From positions 1 through 47,919 of the forward strand of contig JAILBN010000089.1 in assembly GCA_024680915.1 (NCBI GenBank): a stretch of 47,919 nucleotides of DNA, written 5' to 3'. Numbering within the stretch: position 1 is the stretch's first letter; each line of letters begins with the position of its first letter. The stretch comes from Treponemataceae bacterium. GTDB taxonomy: Bacteria > Spirochaetota > Spirochaetia > Treponematales > Treponemataceae. Shown piece after piece: positions 35,030 to 42,921 of this stretch. Position numbers and translations under genes: made by a program. Below the pieces are notes generated by a model. The model saw only the letters and a list, made by a program, of their open reading frames with translations, did not search any database and had not been told where the DNA came from.

Positions 35030-35620
35030 ATGAAGATAGAAATAAACGGACAGCCTTTGGAATTCTCTCTTGAAAATGAAAAGACCACAGGAGATATTTT
35101 AAATGCCCTTGAAGAACAGTTTGAAAAAAATGAATCTACAATAATAGAAATTATTCTTAATGGAAAACAGATATCAGCAGATGAAATAGAGGCTTTGACT
35201 AAGAGGGAGATTCAGGATAGCGATACTATAGCCGTTACATCAGTATGCGCTGATGGTATTATTATGTCTTTGAAGGAGCTTGCCTCTGACTTTGAGCAAA
35301 TCTGCGCGGATCTGGAAGAGCTGCCGGTCCTGTTACAACAGAACGAGAACAAAAAGAGCTTTGACATAATAAAAAAATTCGCTGAGTCCTTTGACATTCT
35401 TTGCCACCTTACAACCCTGTCTTCCTTGTTCCCGGCAAAATTCGAAGGCAAAAAGATATCTGATAAATCCTTGATAGATTTTATGAATGATTTCTCACCA
35501 ATTCTGGCAGATTTTGAGGAATCCATGAAAAACAAAGATATAGTCCTTACCGGCGATTTAGCCGAATATGAACTTAAACCAAGATTGGAGGCTTTTATAA
35601 GCGATATACCGGAGTTTTAA
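35030..35620 (+). CDS. Conserved-looking protein downstream of fliD, unknown function
   Basis: This 196-aa soluble acidic protein has a beta-grasp-like first 75 residues (MKIEINGQPLEFSLENEKTT) and a helical remainder (about 80-196) rich in Glu, Asp and Leu. No export signal is visible. It occupies the place where many bacteria have fliS or fliT chaperones after fliD, so a flagellar chaperone or assembly role is possible, but no sequence motif supports that directly. A PilZ gene follows after 3 bp. Confidence 0.72.
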   Translation: MKIEINGQPLEFSLENEKTTGDILNALEEQFEKNESTIIEIILNGKQISADEIEALTKREIQDSDTIAVTSVCADGIIMSLKELASDFEQICADLEELPVLLQQNENKKSFDIIKKFAESFDILCHLTTLSSLFPAKFEGKKISDKSLIDFMNDFSPILADFEESMKNKDIVLTGDLAEYELKPRLEAFISDIPEF

Positions 35621-35623
35621 TGA

Positions 35624-36718
35624 ATGAATAGACTCACATTGCTTCCATTACAAATCTCCACACGAACTACTATCTTGCTTTCAGGAGTTGTTTTATTCCT
35701 TGTACTGGTACTTATAATAATAAAAAAGCTCCGTGACAGATATACCCGAGAAGCAGATTATTCATCCCAGAGCGCAGATTTAATAACGAACGGTGCAATT
35801 CTATACAGAATAACGAAAATGTATGATTTTGACCAAAAAGAATACGCTTTCCTAAAAAAAATATGCGCATCAAAAAAAATCAAGAATCTTGAATACGCTT
35901 TCCATTTCGATACCCCCTCTGAGGAATTTTTCCGTACAAGATTCCATGAAATAACTGATCAGCCCCACAAGAAGGATGATTTTATACAAAATGAATTATC
36001 CCTTCTTTTCTCAATAAAGCAAAAGGTAGATAACTCCAGGAAAACACTCTCAAATCTTACCAGTACGGCATCAATTCCCGCTGGCGATACTATATTCTAC
36101 TTCTCCGACACAAAAGAGCAGTTTGAGTCAAAGATTCTTGAGAATACAAAGAACGAGCTTATACTTTCCATACCTAAAGATATTTTCAACAATCCCATAA
36201 AGCCTCCTGTATTATCAAAGATTTCGCTGCTCTACCAGACAAAGAACGGAAGTGCCTATCTTTCTGACGTACGTATTATCCGCTATCAGAACACGACTGG
36301 AGCAGGAGAAATGGTCACTTCCCATTGCAACAACATGCAGAGCTATCAAAGAAGGCAGTTCAAGCGCATAAACATGAATATACCCTGCACTTTCTCCGCA
36401 GTTAAAATAACTACAGGCGGCTCAGGAGAGAAAGCCGAAATCACATATACTCCAATGGAGAGGAAATATTCAGGTCTTCTTCTCGAGCTTTCTGCCGGTG
36501 GCTGCAGCATAATGACTAACATGAACATAAGGGAGAAGCAGTATATACGCACAGAGCTTAATATTGACGGAGAACAAGCCGATTCTGTCATAGGCCTTAT
36601 CGTAAATACGACTCCGATCACAGACAAACGCCAATATGTCCTACATATCCTTTTCGTAAAAATTTCTTCAAAAACCAGGAACAAAATTTTTGCCCGTGTA
36701 TATGAATATAAAAAATGA
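35624..36718 (+). CDS. Membrane-anchored PilZ-domain protein
   Basis: This 364-aa protein has an N-terminal membrane helix (TILLSGVVLFLVLVLIIIKK) and a long helical linker. A YcgR-N-like beta domain (about 155-235) leads into a C-terminal PilZ domain (about 240-360). The c-di-GMP signature RxxxR is Arg244-Arg248 (RRQFKR). The second signature [D/N]xSxxG appears as Glu288-Leu-Ser290-Ala-Gly-Gly293, with Glu replacing Asp. It is encoded with fliD, so a c-di-GMP-responsive effect on motility is plausible; whether it still binds c-di-GMP is open. Confidence 0.82.
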   Translation: MNRLTLLPLQISTRTTILLSGVVLFLVLVLIIIKKLRDRYTREADYSSQSADLITNGAILYRITKMYDFDQKEYAFLKKICASKKIKNLEYAFHFDTPSEEFFRTRFHEITDQPHKKDDFIQNELSLLFSIKQKVDNSRKTLSNLTSTASIPAGDTIFYFSDTKEQFESKILENTKNELILSIPKDIFNNPIKPPVLSKISLLYQTKNGSAYLSDVRIIRYQNTTGAGEMVTSHCNNMQSYQRRQFKRINMNIPCTFSAVKITTGGSGEKAEITYTPMERKYSGLLLELSAGGCSIMTNMNIREKQYIRTELNIDGEQADSVIGLIVNTTPITDKRQYVLHILFVKISSKTRNKIFARVYEYKK

Positions 36719-36788
36719 ACTTAAGTTTTTGGAGATTTCTGTAAATCTTTCCGTTGACTGTTTTTTTACTTTGGAGTAACCTGTATAT

Positions 36789-37049
36789 ATGAGAGTACTT
36801 GAGCTTAAGAATGTCCACAGGGACGAAGGCTACATCTATTATCGCCGTACTTTCCAAGCTGATGCTGTTTTTGAACTTCCATTGAGAACAATGCAGACAC
36901 CTGTAGAGTTTACAATTGAAATCACGCCGCTAGGCTCGAAAGACATAGATATAACTTTTTTGGACACAATCGATTATCCTCTTATACCCTTGACTAAATC
37001 ACTAAAAGAATTAATTCTCAATGAAGATTCAGAAGGATTACTACCCTGA
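36789..37049 (+). CDS. Small protein of unknown function
   Basis: This 86-aa soluble protein (RVLELKNVHRDEGYIYYRRT) is predicted mostly beta with a C-terminal helix. I recognise no family. TTGGAG lies 12-17 bp upstream. Its stop overlaps the presumed start of tsaE, so the two are probably translated together. It may be a conserved spirochaetal companion of the flagellar/tsa cluster. Confidence 0.7.
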   Translation: MRVLELKNVHRDEGYIYYRRTFQADAVFELPLRTMQTPVEFTIEITPLGSKDIDITFLDTIDYPLIPLTKSLKELILNEDSEGLLP

Positions 37050-37504
37050 TACACTTATATACAAAATCTGCAGATGAAACTATCGAACTGGGCCGGCTTA
37101 TAGGAAAACACCTTAAACCTGGTTCTGTCCTTGCTATGCAAGGAAGCTTAGCTGCCGGGAAAACAACAATAACAAAAGGAATAGCGGCGGCTCTTGGAGT
37201 CGAGGAGACAGTCACAAGCCCTACCTTTACTCTCATAAGTGAATATGAAGGAAAAATGCCCTTATATCACATGGATGTATATCGTCTGGATTCCACAGAA
37301 GACTTCATAAATTTAGGCACAGACGATATGATATATGGCAAAGGGGGCTCAGTAATTGAATGGAGTGAGAAAATAATGGAGGAGCTCCCCTCCTCCAGCA
37401 TAATAATAAAGCTAGAGCCACAGGAAGACGGATCAAGAAAAATTACAATTGAAAACTGGAATGATCCTGATTTTCTCTTCGCTGCGGCGAAATTTTCTCA
37501 ATAA
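37046..37504 (+). CDS. tsaE: tRNA threonylcarbamoyladenosine biosynthesis ATPase TsaE (non-ATG start)
   Basis: This P-loop ATPase is needed for t6A modification of tRNA together with TsaB and TsaD. The Walker A is MQGSLAAGKTT, and TSPTFTLISEY and HMDVYRL are diagnostic. Homology continues upstream of the first ATG (37136) through YTKSADETIELGRLIGKHLK, the normal TsaE first helix, up to a stop at 37022. No ATG, GTG or TTG is available there. CTG 37046, overlapping the preceding stop as CTGA and following AGAAGG, is the best start; ATT 37037 is the alternative. From CTG the protein is 152 aa, normal for TsaE. Confidence 0.88.
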   Translation: MIHLYTKSADETIELGRLIGKHLKPGSVLAMQGSLAAGKTTITKGIAAALGVEETVTSPTFTLISEYEGKMPLYHMDVYRLDSTEDFINLGTDDMIYGKGGSVIEWSEKIMEELPSSSIIIKLEPQEDGSRKITIENWNDPDFLFAAAKFSQ

Positions 37505-37521
37505 AACAATAAGGAAAGAAT

Positions 37522-38202
37522 ATGAAGGCACTTGCGATAGACAGTTCTTCCACATACATCACATTCACAGTAAAAAACGAAGAAAAAACAGTAAGATTAT
37601 CACTTGATATAGGAATGCACCAGTCAGAACAGCTTTTACCCAGCATTGATCACGTATTGACCTTGGCTTCTCTTTCCGCTGCAGATTTGGACTTCACTGC
37701 CCTTTGCGGTGGTCCTGGCTCTTTTACGGGACTTCGTCTTGCTTTTGCTGCCCTGAAGGCCCTTCAGCTTGCGAATGGGACTCCTATCTATGCAGTACCT
37801 ACCTTAAAGGCAATCGCTTACCCCTTCTCACAATGGAAAGGTGCAGTCATCCCGGTCATAGATGCTAAGAAAAACCGCTTTTATGCGGCAGTTTACAGAA
37901 ATGGTGAAGAAAATACCCCTGCAGCAGATGCAGAGCTTTCTTTTATAGCAGAAATGCTGGACAAAGAAGAAGACATACTAGCAGTCGGTCCTGATGCCGA
38001 TTATTTTTCAGAATGTCTTACAGCAGCCTATCCTGAGCTTAAAGTCTCCACGCTTAAAGCTTTTCACATAGATGCTGGTCAGCAGCTCCTGGAGATAGCT
38101 GACAGGATGTTCAGGGAAAAAATGCCTCCGCTGCAGGAGTATGAGGGTCCAGTATATATAAGACCCTCTGAAGCGGAGGAAAAAAGAGCTGCCGCACAAT
38201 AA
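37522..38202 (+). CDS. tsaB: tRNA threonylcarbamoyladenosine biosynthesis protein TsaB
   Basis: This 226-aa ASKHA-fold protein partners TsaD and TsaE in t6A synthesis. The N terminus MKALAIDSSSTYITFTV, then HQSEQLLPSIDHVL and the conserved CGGPGSFTGLRLAFA are diagnostic, followed by GAVIPVIDAKKNRFYAAVY. AAGGAAAG precedes the ATG. It follows tsaE by 17 bp and converges on csrA. Confidence 0.94.
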   Translation: MKALAIDSSSTYITFTVKNEEKTVRLSLDIGMHQSEQLLPSIDHVLTLASLSAADLDFTALCGGPGSFTGLRLAFAALKALQLANGTPIYAVPTLKAIAYPFSQWKGAVIPVIDAKKNRFYAAVYRNGEENTPAADAELSFIAEMLDKEEDILAVGPDADYFSECLTAAYPELKVSTLKAFHIDAGQQLLEIADRMFREKMPPLQEYEGPVYIRPSEAEEKRAAAQ

Positions 38203-38205
38203 AAC

Positions 38206-38232
38206 ATAGGAATGGAATTCCTATATTTATTT
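38206..38232 (+). terminator. Bidirectional terminator between tsaB and csrA
   Basis: ATAGGAAT and ATTCCTAT (38206-38213, 38217-38224) form an 8-bp stem with loop GGA. On the plus strand it is followed by ATTTATTTTTT-like sequence that overlaps the end of csrA. On the minus strand it is followed by GTTTTATT. It can serve both converging genes. Confidence 0.7.
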
Positions 38233-38454
38233 TTTGAGTAAATTGGAAATAGCAGAAAGATCCGCTTTGGATGTGGAGGCTGCGGCTTTGTTTTCAGATT
38301 GAATCGCATTGAATACTTCCTGTCTGAAAACTTTAACATCCTTAGGGGCATCAATACCAACCTTTACCTGGTCTCCCCTTACTTCCATAATAGTAAGCGT
38401 TATATTGTTACCTATGCATATTTTTTCGTTTATTTTCCGGGATAATATCAGCAT
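38227..38454 (-). CDS. csrA: Carbon storage regulator CsrA
   Basis: This 75-aa RNA-binding dimer represses translation by binding GGA motifs. [20 protein letters not shown] and the segment [20 protein letters not shown], including the key Arg at the end, match CsrA fully. The C-terminal tail ([20 protein letters not shown]) is longer than in E. coli, as in CsrA proteins regulated by FliW. It overlaps the fliW stop by 7 bp. Likely targets are the two flagellin leaders at 30345-30386 and 31482-31520. Confidence 0.97.
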   Translation of the reverse strand: MLILSRKINEKICIGNNITLTIMEVRGDQVKVGIDAPKDVKVFRQEVFNAIQSENKAAASTSKADLSAISNLLKK

Positions 38455-38858
38455 ATTCCCTCCGGATTATTCTTCTTAAGCTCAGAAAGAATATCATGCT
38501 TCGTGGACCATCTGCTGTCTCCTAGAGCGACCTGCATGGCACAACCATTCTGCCTGTTGATTATAACAGGGCCCTGCAGGTTCGCTGTAACAGAGCTGCC
38601 GTCAGAAGGAATAGTAACAATAGCCAGTACGATTACATCTCCTGGATTCTCAATACCGATTTTTGAAAGAATCTCATCATCGATATCCATCTCATAATCA
38701 GGACGAAAAAGGAAGGGATCGATAAGGAAAAAAGAAAGGTTCGCATCCTGAACGGACTGAAGGACCATAAAGGGCTTGTATTCTGACTCAAATAAATCAA
38801 ACTCTTTGTATTCCTCGAACCCCAGAAGGCCATCAGGCATTTTAATATTCTGTTTCAT
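38448..38858 (-). CDS. fliW: Flagellar assembly factor FliW (CsrA antagonist)
   Basis: This 136-aa protein binds CsrA and is itself titrated by free flagellin in the partner-switch known from Bacillus. Landmarks are [35 protein letters not shown] and [20 protein letters not shown]. It lacks the first beta strand (TKxFG type) found in longer homologues; an in-frame TGA just upstream of the ATG rules out a longer form, and GAGGT lies 8-12 bp upstream. It starts 4 bp after flgL and overlaps csrA. Confidence 0.93.
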   Translation of the reverse strand: MKQNIKMPDGLLGFEEYKEFDLFESEYKPFMVLQSVQDANLSFFLIDPFLFRPDYEMDIDDEILSKIGIENPGDVIVLAIVTIPSDGSSVTANLQGPVIINRQNGCAMQVALGDSRWSTKHDILSELKKNNPEGIC

Positions 38859-38862
38859 TATT

Positions 38863-40107
38863 TTACCTCATATAATCAAGAAGTGATGTTGAATATAATT
38901 TCGAGGCTGTACTATACGTAGCTTTCTGAACATATTCAAGAAGCTTAAGATCTGTCACAGCCTGAGAGAAATCCAAATCTCCCTCACGAGAAATACGGGC
39001 AGTAGTATCAAGCACCGTTTTCTCATTGCGGGATATATTTTGCTGGGCCCTTGAATAAAGAGAACCAGTCTCAGCAAGCCGGGTCACAAGATTATCAAGA
39101 CCTCTGTCCAATGCACCAAGAGCCTTGCCACCTATAGTTTCCGTATCACCTGTAAGCATAGCATCGCGAAGGGTTATCACAGCATCGAACAAAGAACCAC
39201 CTGAAACCTTCGTAGCAGCGGTAAGGTTATATGGAGGCCTTTGTGAAGCATCCTTTATAATACCCAGATCATTTAATATAGTTCCGTCAGAATCCATAAG
39301 CCAAAGCTGATGGGCATCCGTGGTGGAAAGGTTAAGACCATTTGTGACAGGATCTATAGATGCTTTTACAGCCACATCGGAGTTGTTTATTTTGGAGATT
39401 ATGGAGTAGACATTGTCACCGGAATTAATCTTAATCTCTTTTCCATCTATGGAGATTACACTGTCTTTTGAAACCCTGTAGCTTGTAGCATCCCGCTCGG
39501 AATAAAGCTGCTGATTCTCTGCCCAGAAAACCTTGTTTCCAGCAGGCTCAAATTCCATATATGCATTCTCATCGACCTCGAATTTATTCCCGTCGATGCT
39601 TCCGTTATAACGGACTTCTGTTATATAGGAAACGGAGGAACCGTCCACAGGACCTGATATGACATCAAATGCTGTTCTGTTTGTACTTGTACCACCGAAT
39701 ATAGCGCTTCCTTCCGAATTAACGGCATTTCCATTCTGGACCAGCTCTTTAAGAAGCTCATCAACCTCCACAGCCATATTCTTCATATCTTCTTTCGTGT
39801 ATATTCCATTGGCCCCCTGGATAGCAAGCTCACGGACCCTTTGAATTATATCCACTGACTGACTGATATAACCTTCAGCAACTGTAAGCTTATCTGTAAG
39901 GGTCTCTGCGTTCTTTTGAAACTGGTTTATACGGGAGACATAGGACTGATATCGCACAAGATGGCCCGCCGCAATAGGATCATCCCGAAGGTTCTGTATG
40001 CGCTGCTGACTTCCAAGCTGATTACTTACTTTGTTAAGTCGATACTCCTGATTTCTCATTGTTCTCTGGAGTTCACTTGTACTAAGGCTCGTACTTATTC
40101 TTCTCAT
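38863..40107 (-). CDS. flgL: Flagellar hook-filament junction protein FlgL (HAP3)
   Basis: This 414-aa protein joins hook to filament. The N-terminal D0 helix MRRISTSLSTSELQRTMRNQ is followed by NLRDDPIAAGHLVRYQSYVS and GYISQSVDIIQRVRELAIQG, shared with flagellins, and the C-terminal helix ends in ATYSTASKLYSTSLLDYMR. It is longer than E. coli FlgL, with an extra beta-rich middle. It follows flgK by 24 bp and precedes fliW by 4 bp. Confidence 0.93.
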   Translation of the reverse strand: MRRISTSLSTSELQRTMRNQEYRLNKVSNQLGSQQRIQNLRDDPIAAGHLVRYQSYVSRINQFQKNAETLTDKLTVAEGYISQSVDIIQRVRELAIQGANGIYTKEDMKNMAVEVDELLKELVQNGNAVNSEGSAIFGGTSTNRTAFDVISGPVDGSSVSYITEVRYNGSIDGNKFEVDENAYMEFEPAGNKVFWAENQQLYSERDATSYRVSKDSVISIDGKEIKINSGDNVYSIISKINNSDVAVKASIDPVTNGLNLSTTDAHQLWLMDSDGTILNDLGIIKDASQRPPYNLTAATKVSGGSLFDAVITLRDAMLTGDTETIGGKALGALDRGLDNLVTRLAETGSLYSRAQQNISRNEKTVLDTTARISREGDLDFSQAVTDLKLLEYVQKATYSTASKLYSTSLLDYMR

Positions 40108-40131
40108 ACTATTCTACTCCTTGATTAACCC

Positions 40132-42000
40132 TTATACACCCAGTTTAAGCACAGTATTTATAAGTTCGTCCATAACCGTAACAATTTTCGCGGCAGCATT
40201 GTATCCATGCTGGAACTTAATTATATCGGCCAGCTCTTCATCCATATTTACACCTGAAATTGAGTCACGAAGTCCCCTAAGATCATCCATAATCGCAGTC
40301 TGATTCTTATAATTAAGCTCTGCCTGTTCCCCCTTGAGACCAACATTGGTCACTGAGTCGGCGAAATAATCATCAAAGGACCCTGCTCTATCTATCATAA
40401 CGGTGGTATTACGTAAAGCTGCGATCTCAACGGCTGCGGAGGAATCTCCCAGCTCTGCGACTCCTGTGCTACCTTTCTTTGCAGCAGCAACTGAAAGTAC
40501 ATCAGCCTTGATGGCTGCATTCACTTCCATATAGCCCGCTGGATTAAGCACAGGAGAAACTGTATACTGCGCTCCGGCAAGCTTAGATACCGCATTCACC
40601 TCATTGAAATCAAAAGCTCCGCCTCTTCCTGATGATGAAAGAACACCTGCATAACCAGTAAGGAAATATCCATCATCTTCCAGATGACGGATTACAAAAT
40701 CCGGATTTTCCTGATTAAGAGCCGTGGTACCTTTCAATACCAGATTATTATTTCTGTCCAGATAGGCTTTAACCTCGCCATCGGAATCATTGATCCGGTT
40801 TATTACTGTCTCCACTGTATCAGCGGCATAGTAAGGAATCTCTTTGATACCATCTTTTCCTGCGATCTTTATACTTCCTTCTATTCCTATCTGCTCCTGT
40901 GCTTTAAGGCTGTTAGTACCTGTAATACGGAATATATAGGAGGAATCTTCCCTTCCGTCTCCGTTCCTGTCATAATTTCCCAGCGCGTTGTTCACAAAAG
41001 GCTGCTCTACAAAAAAATCAAGTCCGGTAACATTGTTTGCACCAATAGCATTTCTATGGATATCATTCACCAAATCCATAAAATTCATGGTGAGGGTGTT
41101 TAGGCTTTGCAATTCATGCCGGACATCCACATCCCGCAGTTCTATAAGAGCCCCCAGCTTTCCTCCAGATATCTCGGCAGGATTTTTCGTGTCTGACCAT
41201 ACGACCTTGCTATAGCCATTATTATCTATTGTAGGTTCCACATCAAACTGACGGGCTATTCCACCCTGCACAAGAATACGACCATCCACATGAACCATGA
41301 ATTCATCGTTATCCCTTGTATCCCTTGTTATGTTCACAAGCTTAGAAAGCTTTTCCACAAGAAGATCCCTTTGATCATAAAGGTCGTTGGGATTATCCCC
41401 CATCGCCTCTGATTTTGTTATCTCTGTATTAAGCTCAGCGATACGGGCTGCATATCCGTTAACCTGGGTTACTGTAGCTTCAATATCACTGTTCAGTAAG
41501 GTCCCTATTCCAGCAAGGCTTGTATGACGCTGTCTTATGGACTCTGCAAGGGTCTCTCCACGGGTTACCACCGCCTGCCTGGCAGCTTTTGTTTCTGGAA
41601 AAAGTGACAGCTCCTGCCAGGATTCCCAAAACTTATCCATATTAGAACGTACGGAGATATCAGCTGGTTCATTATAAACAGCCTCAAGCATTGCATAATA
41701 GCTTTCCCTGGTTTCCCAGTAGGACTCTTGATTGGCCTGGGCAACTATACGCCCATCCAGCATCTCATCCCTGACACGGGCAATTCTTTCTGCAACTACA
41801 CCCTGCCCTATCTGTCCCGCTGTCTCCGCTCTCTCTAAATCAGGACGATAAAGTGGACTATATTGCCTGAGTTCCACCCGCTGACGTGAATAACCTTCGG
41901 TGTCAGCATTCGATATATTATGACCTGCAGTATTGATAGCCTGGCTATGAGCCATAAGGCCTCTTTTTCCCATTTCTATACCTGCAAATGAACTCGACAT
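40132..42000 (-). CDS. flgK: Flagellar hook-filament junction protein FlgK (HAP1)
   Basis: This 622-aa protein forms the first junction ring. MSSSFAGIEMGKRGLMAHSQ then AINTAGHNISNADTEGYSRQ is the classic axial-protein N terminus. SNMDKFWESWQELSLFPET and DLLVEKLSKLVNITRDTRDN are FlgK-specific, and the C terminus LADIIKFQHGYNAAAKIVTV closes the D0 domain. AGGAGGAT precedes the start. It lies between flgN and flgL. Confidence 0.95.
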   Translation of the reverse strand: MSSSFAGIEMGKRGLMAHSQAINTAGHNISNADTEGYSRQRVELRQYSPLYRPDLERAETAGQIGQGVVAERIARVRDEMLDGRIVAQANQESYWETRESYYAMLEAVYNEPADISVRSNMDKFWESWQELSLFPETKAARQAVVTRGETLAESIRQRHTSLAGIGTLLNSDIEATVTQVNGYAARIAELNTEITKSEAMGDNPNDLYDQRDLLVEKLSKLVNITRDTRDNDEFMVHVDGRILVQGGIARQFDVEPTIDNNGYSKVVWSDTKNPAEISGGKLGALIELRDVDVRHELQSLNTLTMNFMDLVNDIHRNAIGANNVTGLDFFVEQPFVNNALGNYDRNGDGREDSSYIFRITGTNSLKAQEQIGIEGSIKIAGKDGIKEIPYYAADTVETVINRINDSDGEVKAYLDRNNNLVLKGTTALNQENPDFVIRHLEDDGYFLTGYAGVLSSSGRGGAFDFNEVNAVSKLAGAQYTVSPVLNPAGYMEVNAAIKADVLSVAAAKKGSTGVAELGDSSAAVEIAALRNTTVMIDRAGSFDDYFADSVTNVGLKGEQAELNYKNQTAIMDDLRGLRDSISGVNMDEELADIIKFQHGYNAAAKIVTVMDELINTVLKLGV

Positions 42001-42049
42001 ATATATCCTCCTGATCCTGGATTAAATCTGCTATATTTCTCTATTCGCC

Positions 42050-42496
42050 TTAAGAAAGTGTATTCAAAACCAATGATTCCGGTTTCGAATGAACTATGCT
42101 ACCCTTGCTCGAATAAAGCGTATTGCGTCTTTGAGGAACGACATTATCAAAAACACTCTGAAGGAAGTTTTTAGTAACTGAAATATAATTATTCAAAGCA
42201 TCATTCTCTATTCTTGATGCAGCCAGCTTCTGATGAACCATATGGAAAAGAGGATTTCCAAGGAGGATATCTTTTCCTCCTGCATCTTTCTTTGCTTGGG
42301 TATAGGCTTTCGTGCGTTTTTCCTCCAAAACAGAGAACTGCTGTGACAGATAGTTCAAAGTCACTATATGAGCTTCTAGATCCTCCCAGTTCCTGGTGGT
42401 AACATCTTTACGTATTTTCTTCTGTTCTGTAAGGATAAGGTCAAGCTGGGCTCTCTGCTGTTCCAATATACCATTAAGCATTTCAAGACTATTCAT
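42050..42496 (-). CDS. flgN: FlgN-like flagellar export chaperone
   Basis: This 148-aa helical protein fits the FlgN family: an N-terminal helix (MNSLEMLNGILEQQRAQLDL), a middle pairing helix (DLEAHIVTLNYLSQQFSVLE) and a helical C terminus. FlgN escorts FlgK and FlgL to the export apparatus. Sequence conservation in this family is low, so position directly upstream of flgK-flgL is the main support. It heads the minus-strand flagellar set and has a sigma28-like promoter. Confidence 0.75.
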   Translation of the reverse strand: MNSLEMLNGILEQQRAQLDLILTEQKKIRKDVTTRNWEDLEAHIVTLNYLSQQFSVLEEKRTKAYTQAKKDAGGKDILLGNPLFHMVHQKLAASRIENDALNNYISVTKNFLQSVFDNVVPQRRNTLYSSKGSIVHSKPESLVLNTLS

Positions 42497-42552
42497 ATAT
42501 TCCTAGGCTCCTATTTTATAGCTCTTAAGAAAGCGGTTTATTCCTGTTATGA

Positions 42553-42578
42553 ATATCGGAAAATGCGATAAAAAGTTA
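42553..42578 (-). promoter_or_regulatory. Candidate sigma28 promoter of flgN-flgK-flgL-fliW-csrA
   Basis: On the minus strand TAAC (42578-42575), 15 bp, then CCGATAT (42559-42553) resembles the FliA pattern TAAA-N15-GCCGATAA. It lies 57 bp upstream of the flgN start. The leader also has AGGA before the ATG. Confidence 0.5.
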
Positions 42579-42693
42579 AGCAAACAAATAAGCGAATGAA
42601 AAAAAGCTAAACAGAAAAACAAATAGTCCGACAATTAGGTTGTACATCTTTGGAACTTAAGTCCAGTTCCGGAAAAAAAAGGAGGCTGATACC

Positions 42694-42912
42694 ATGGAAT
42701 ACTATGCACTGAAAGGATATGGAGAAACAAAAGACTATATGCAGATTGTAAAAAAACTTGATGATGGTTTTGTCATCAAGATTGTGAGAGATATGGACGG
42801 ATATGATGACATCACTACAGATTTTATGAGCCAGGAATTATTCGACACCTGTATCCGGACAGGATATATCCACAAAATCGACTCTGTTGAAAAAATCGCT
42901 GCCAATGCATAA
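42694..42912 (+). CDS. Small protein of unknown function (72 aa)
   Basis: The product starts MEYYALKGYGETKDYMQIVK and is acidic, soluble and of mixed beta/helix character, with no motif I recognise. An excellent AAAGGAGG lies 8-15 bp upstream of the ATG, which supports real translation. It is divergent from flgN and convergent with the glycosyltransferase, so it appears to be a single-gene transcript. Function unknown. Confidence 0.72.
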   Translation: MEYYALKGYGETKDYMQIVKKLDDGFVIKIVRDMDGYDDITTDFMSQELFDTCIRTGYIHKIDSVEKIAANA

Positions 42913-42921
42913 AAAGCAGTG

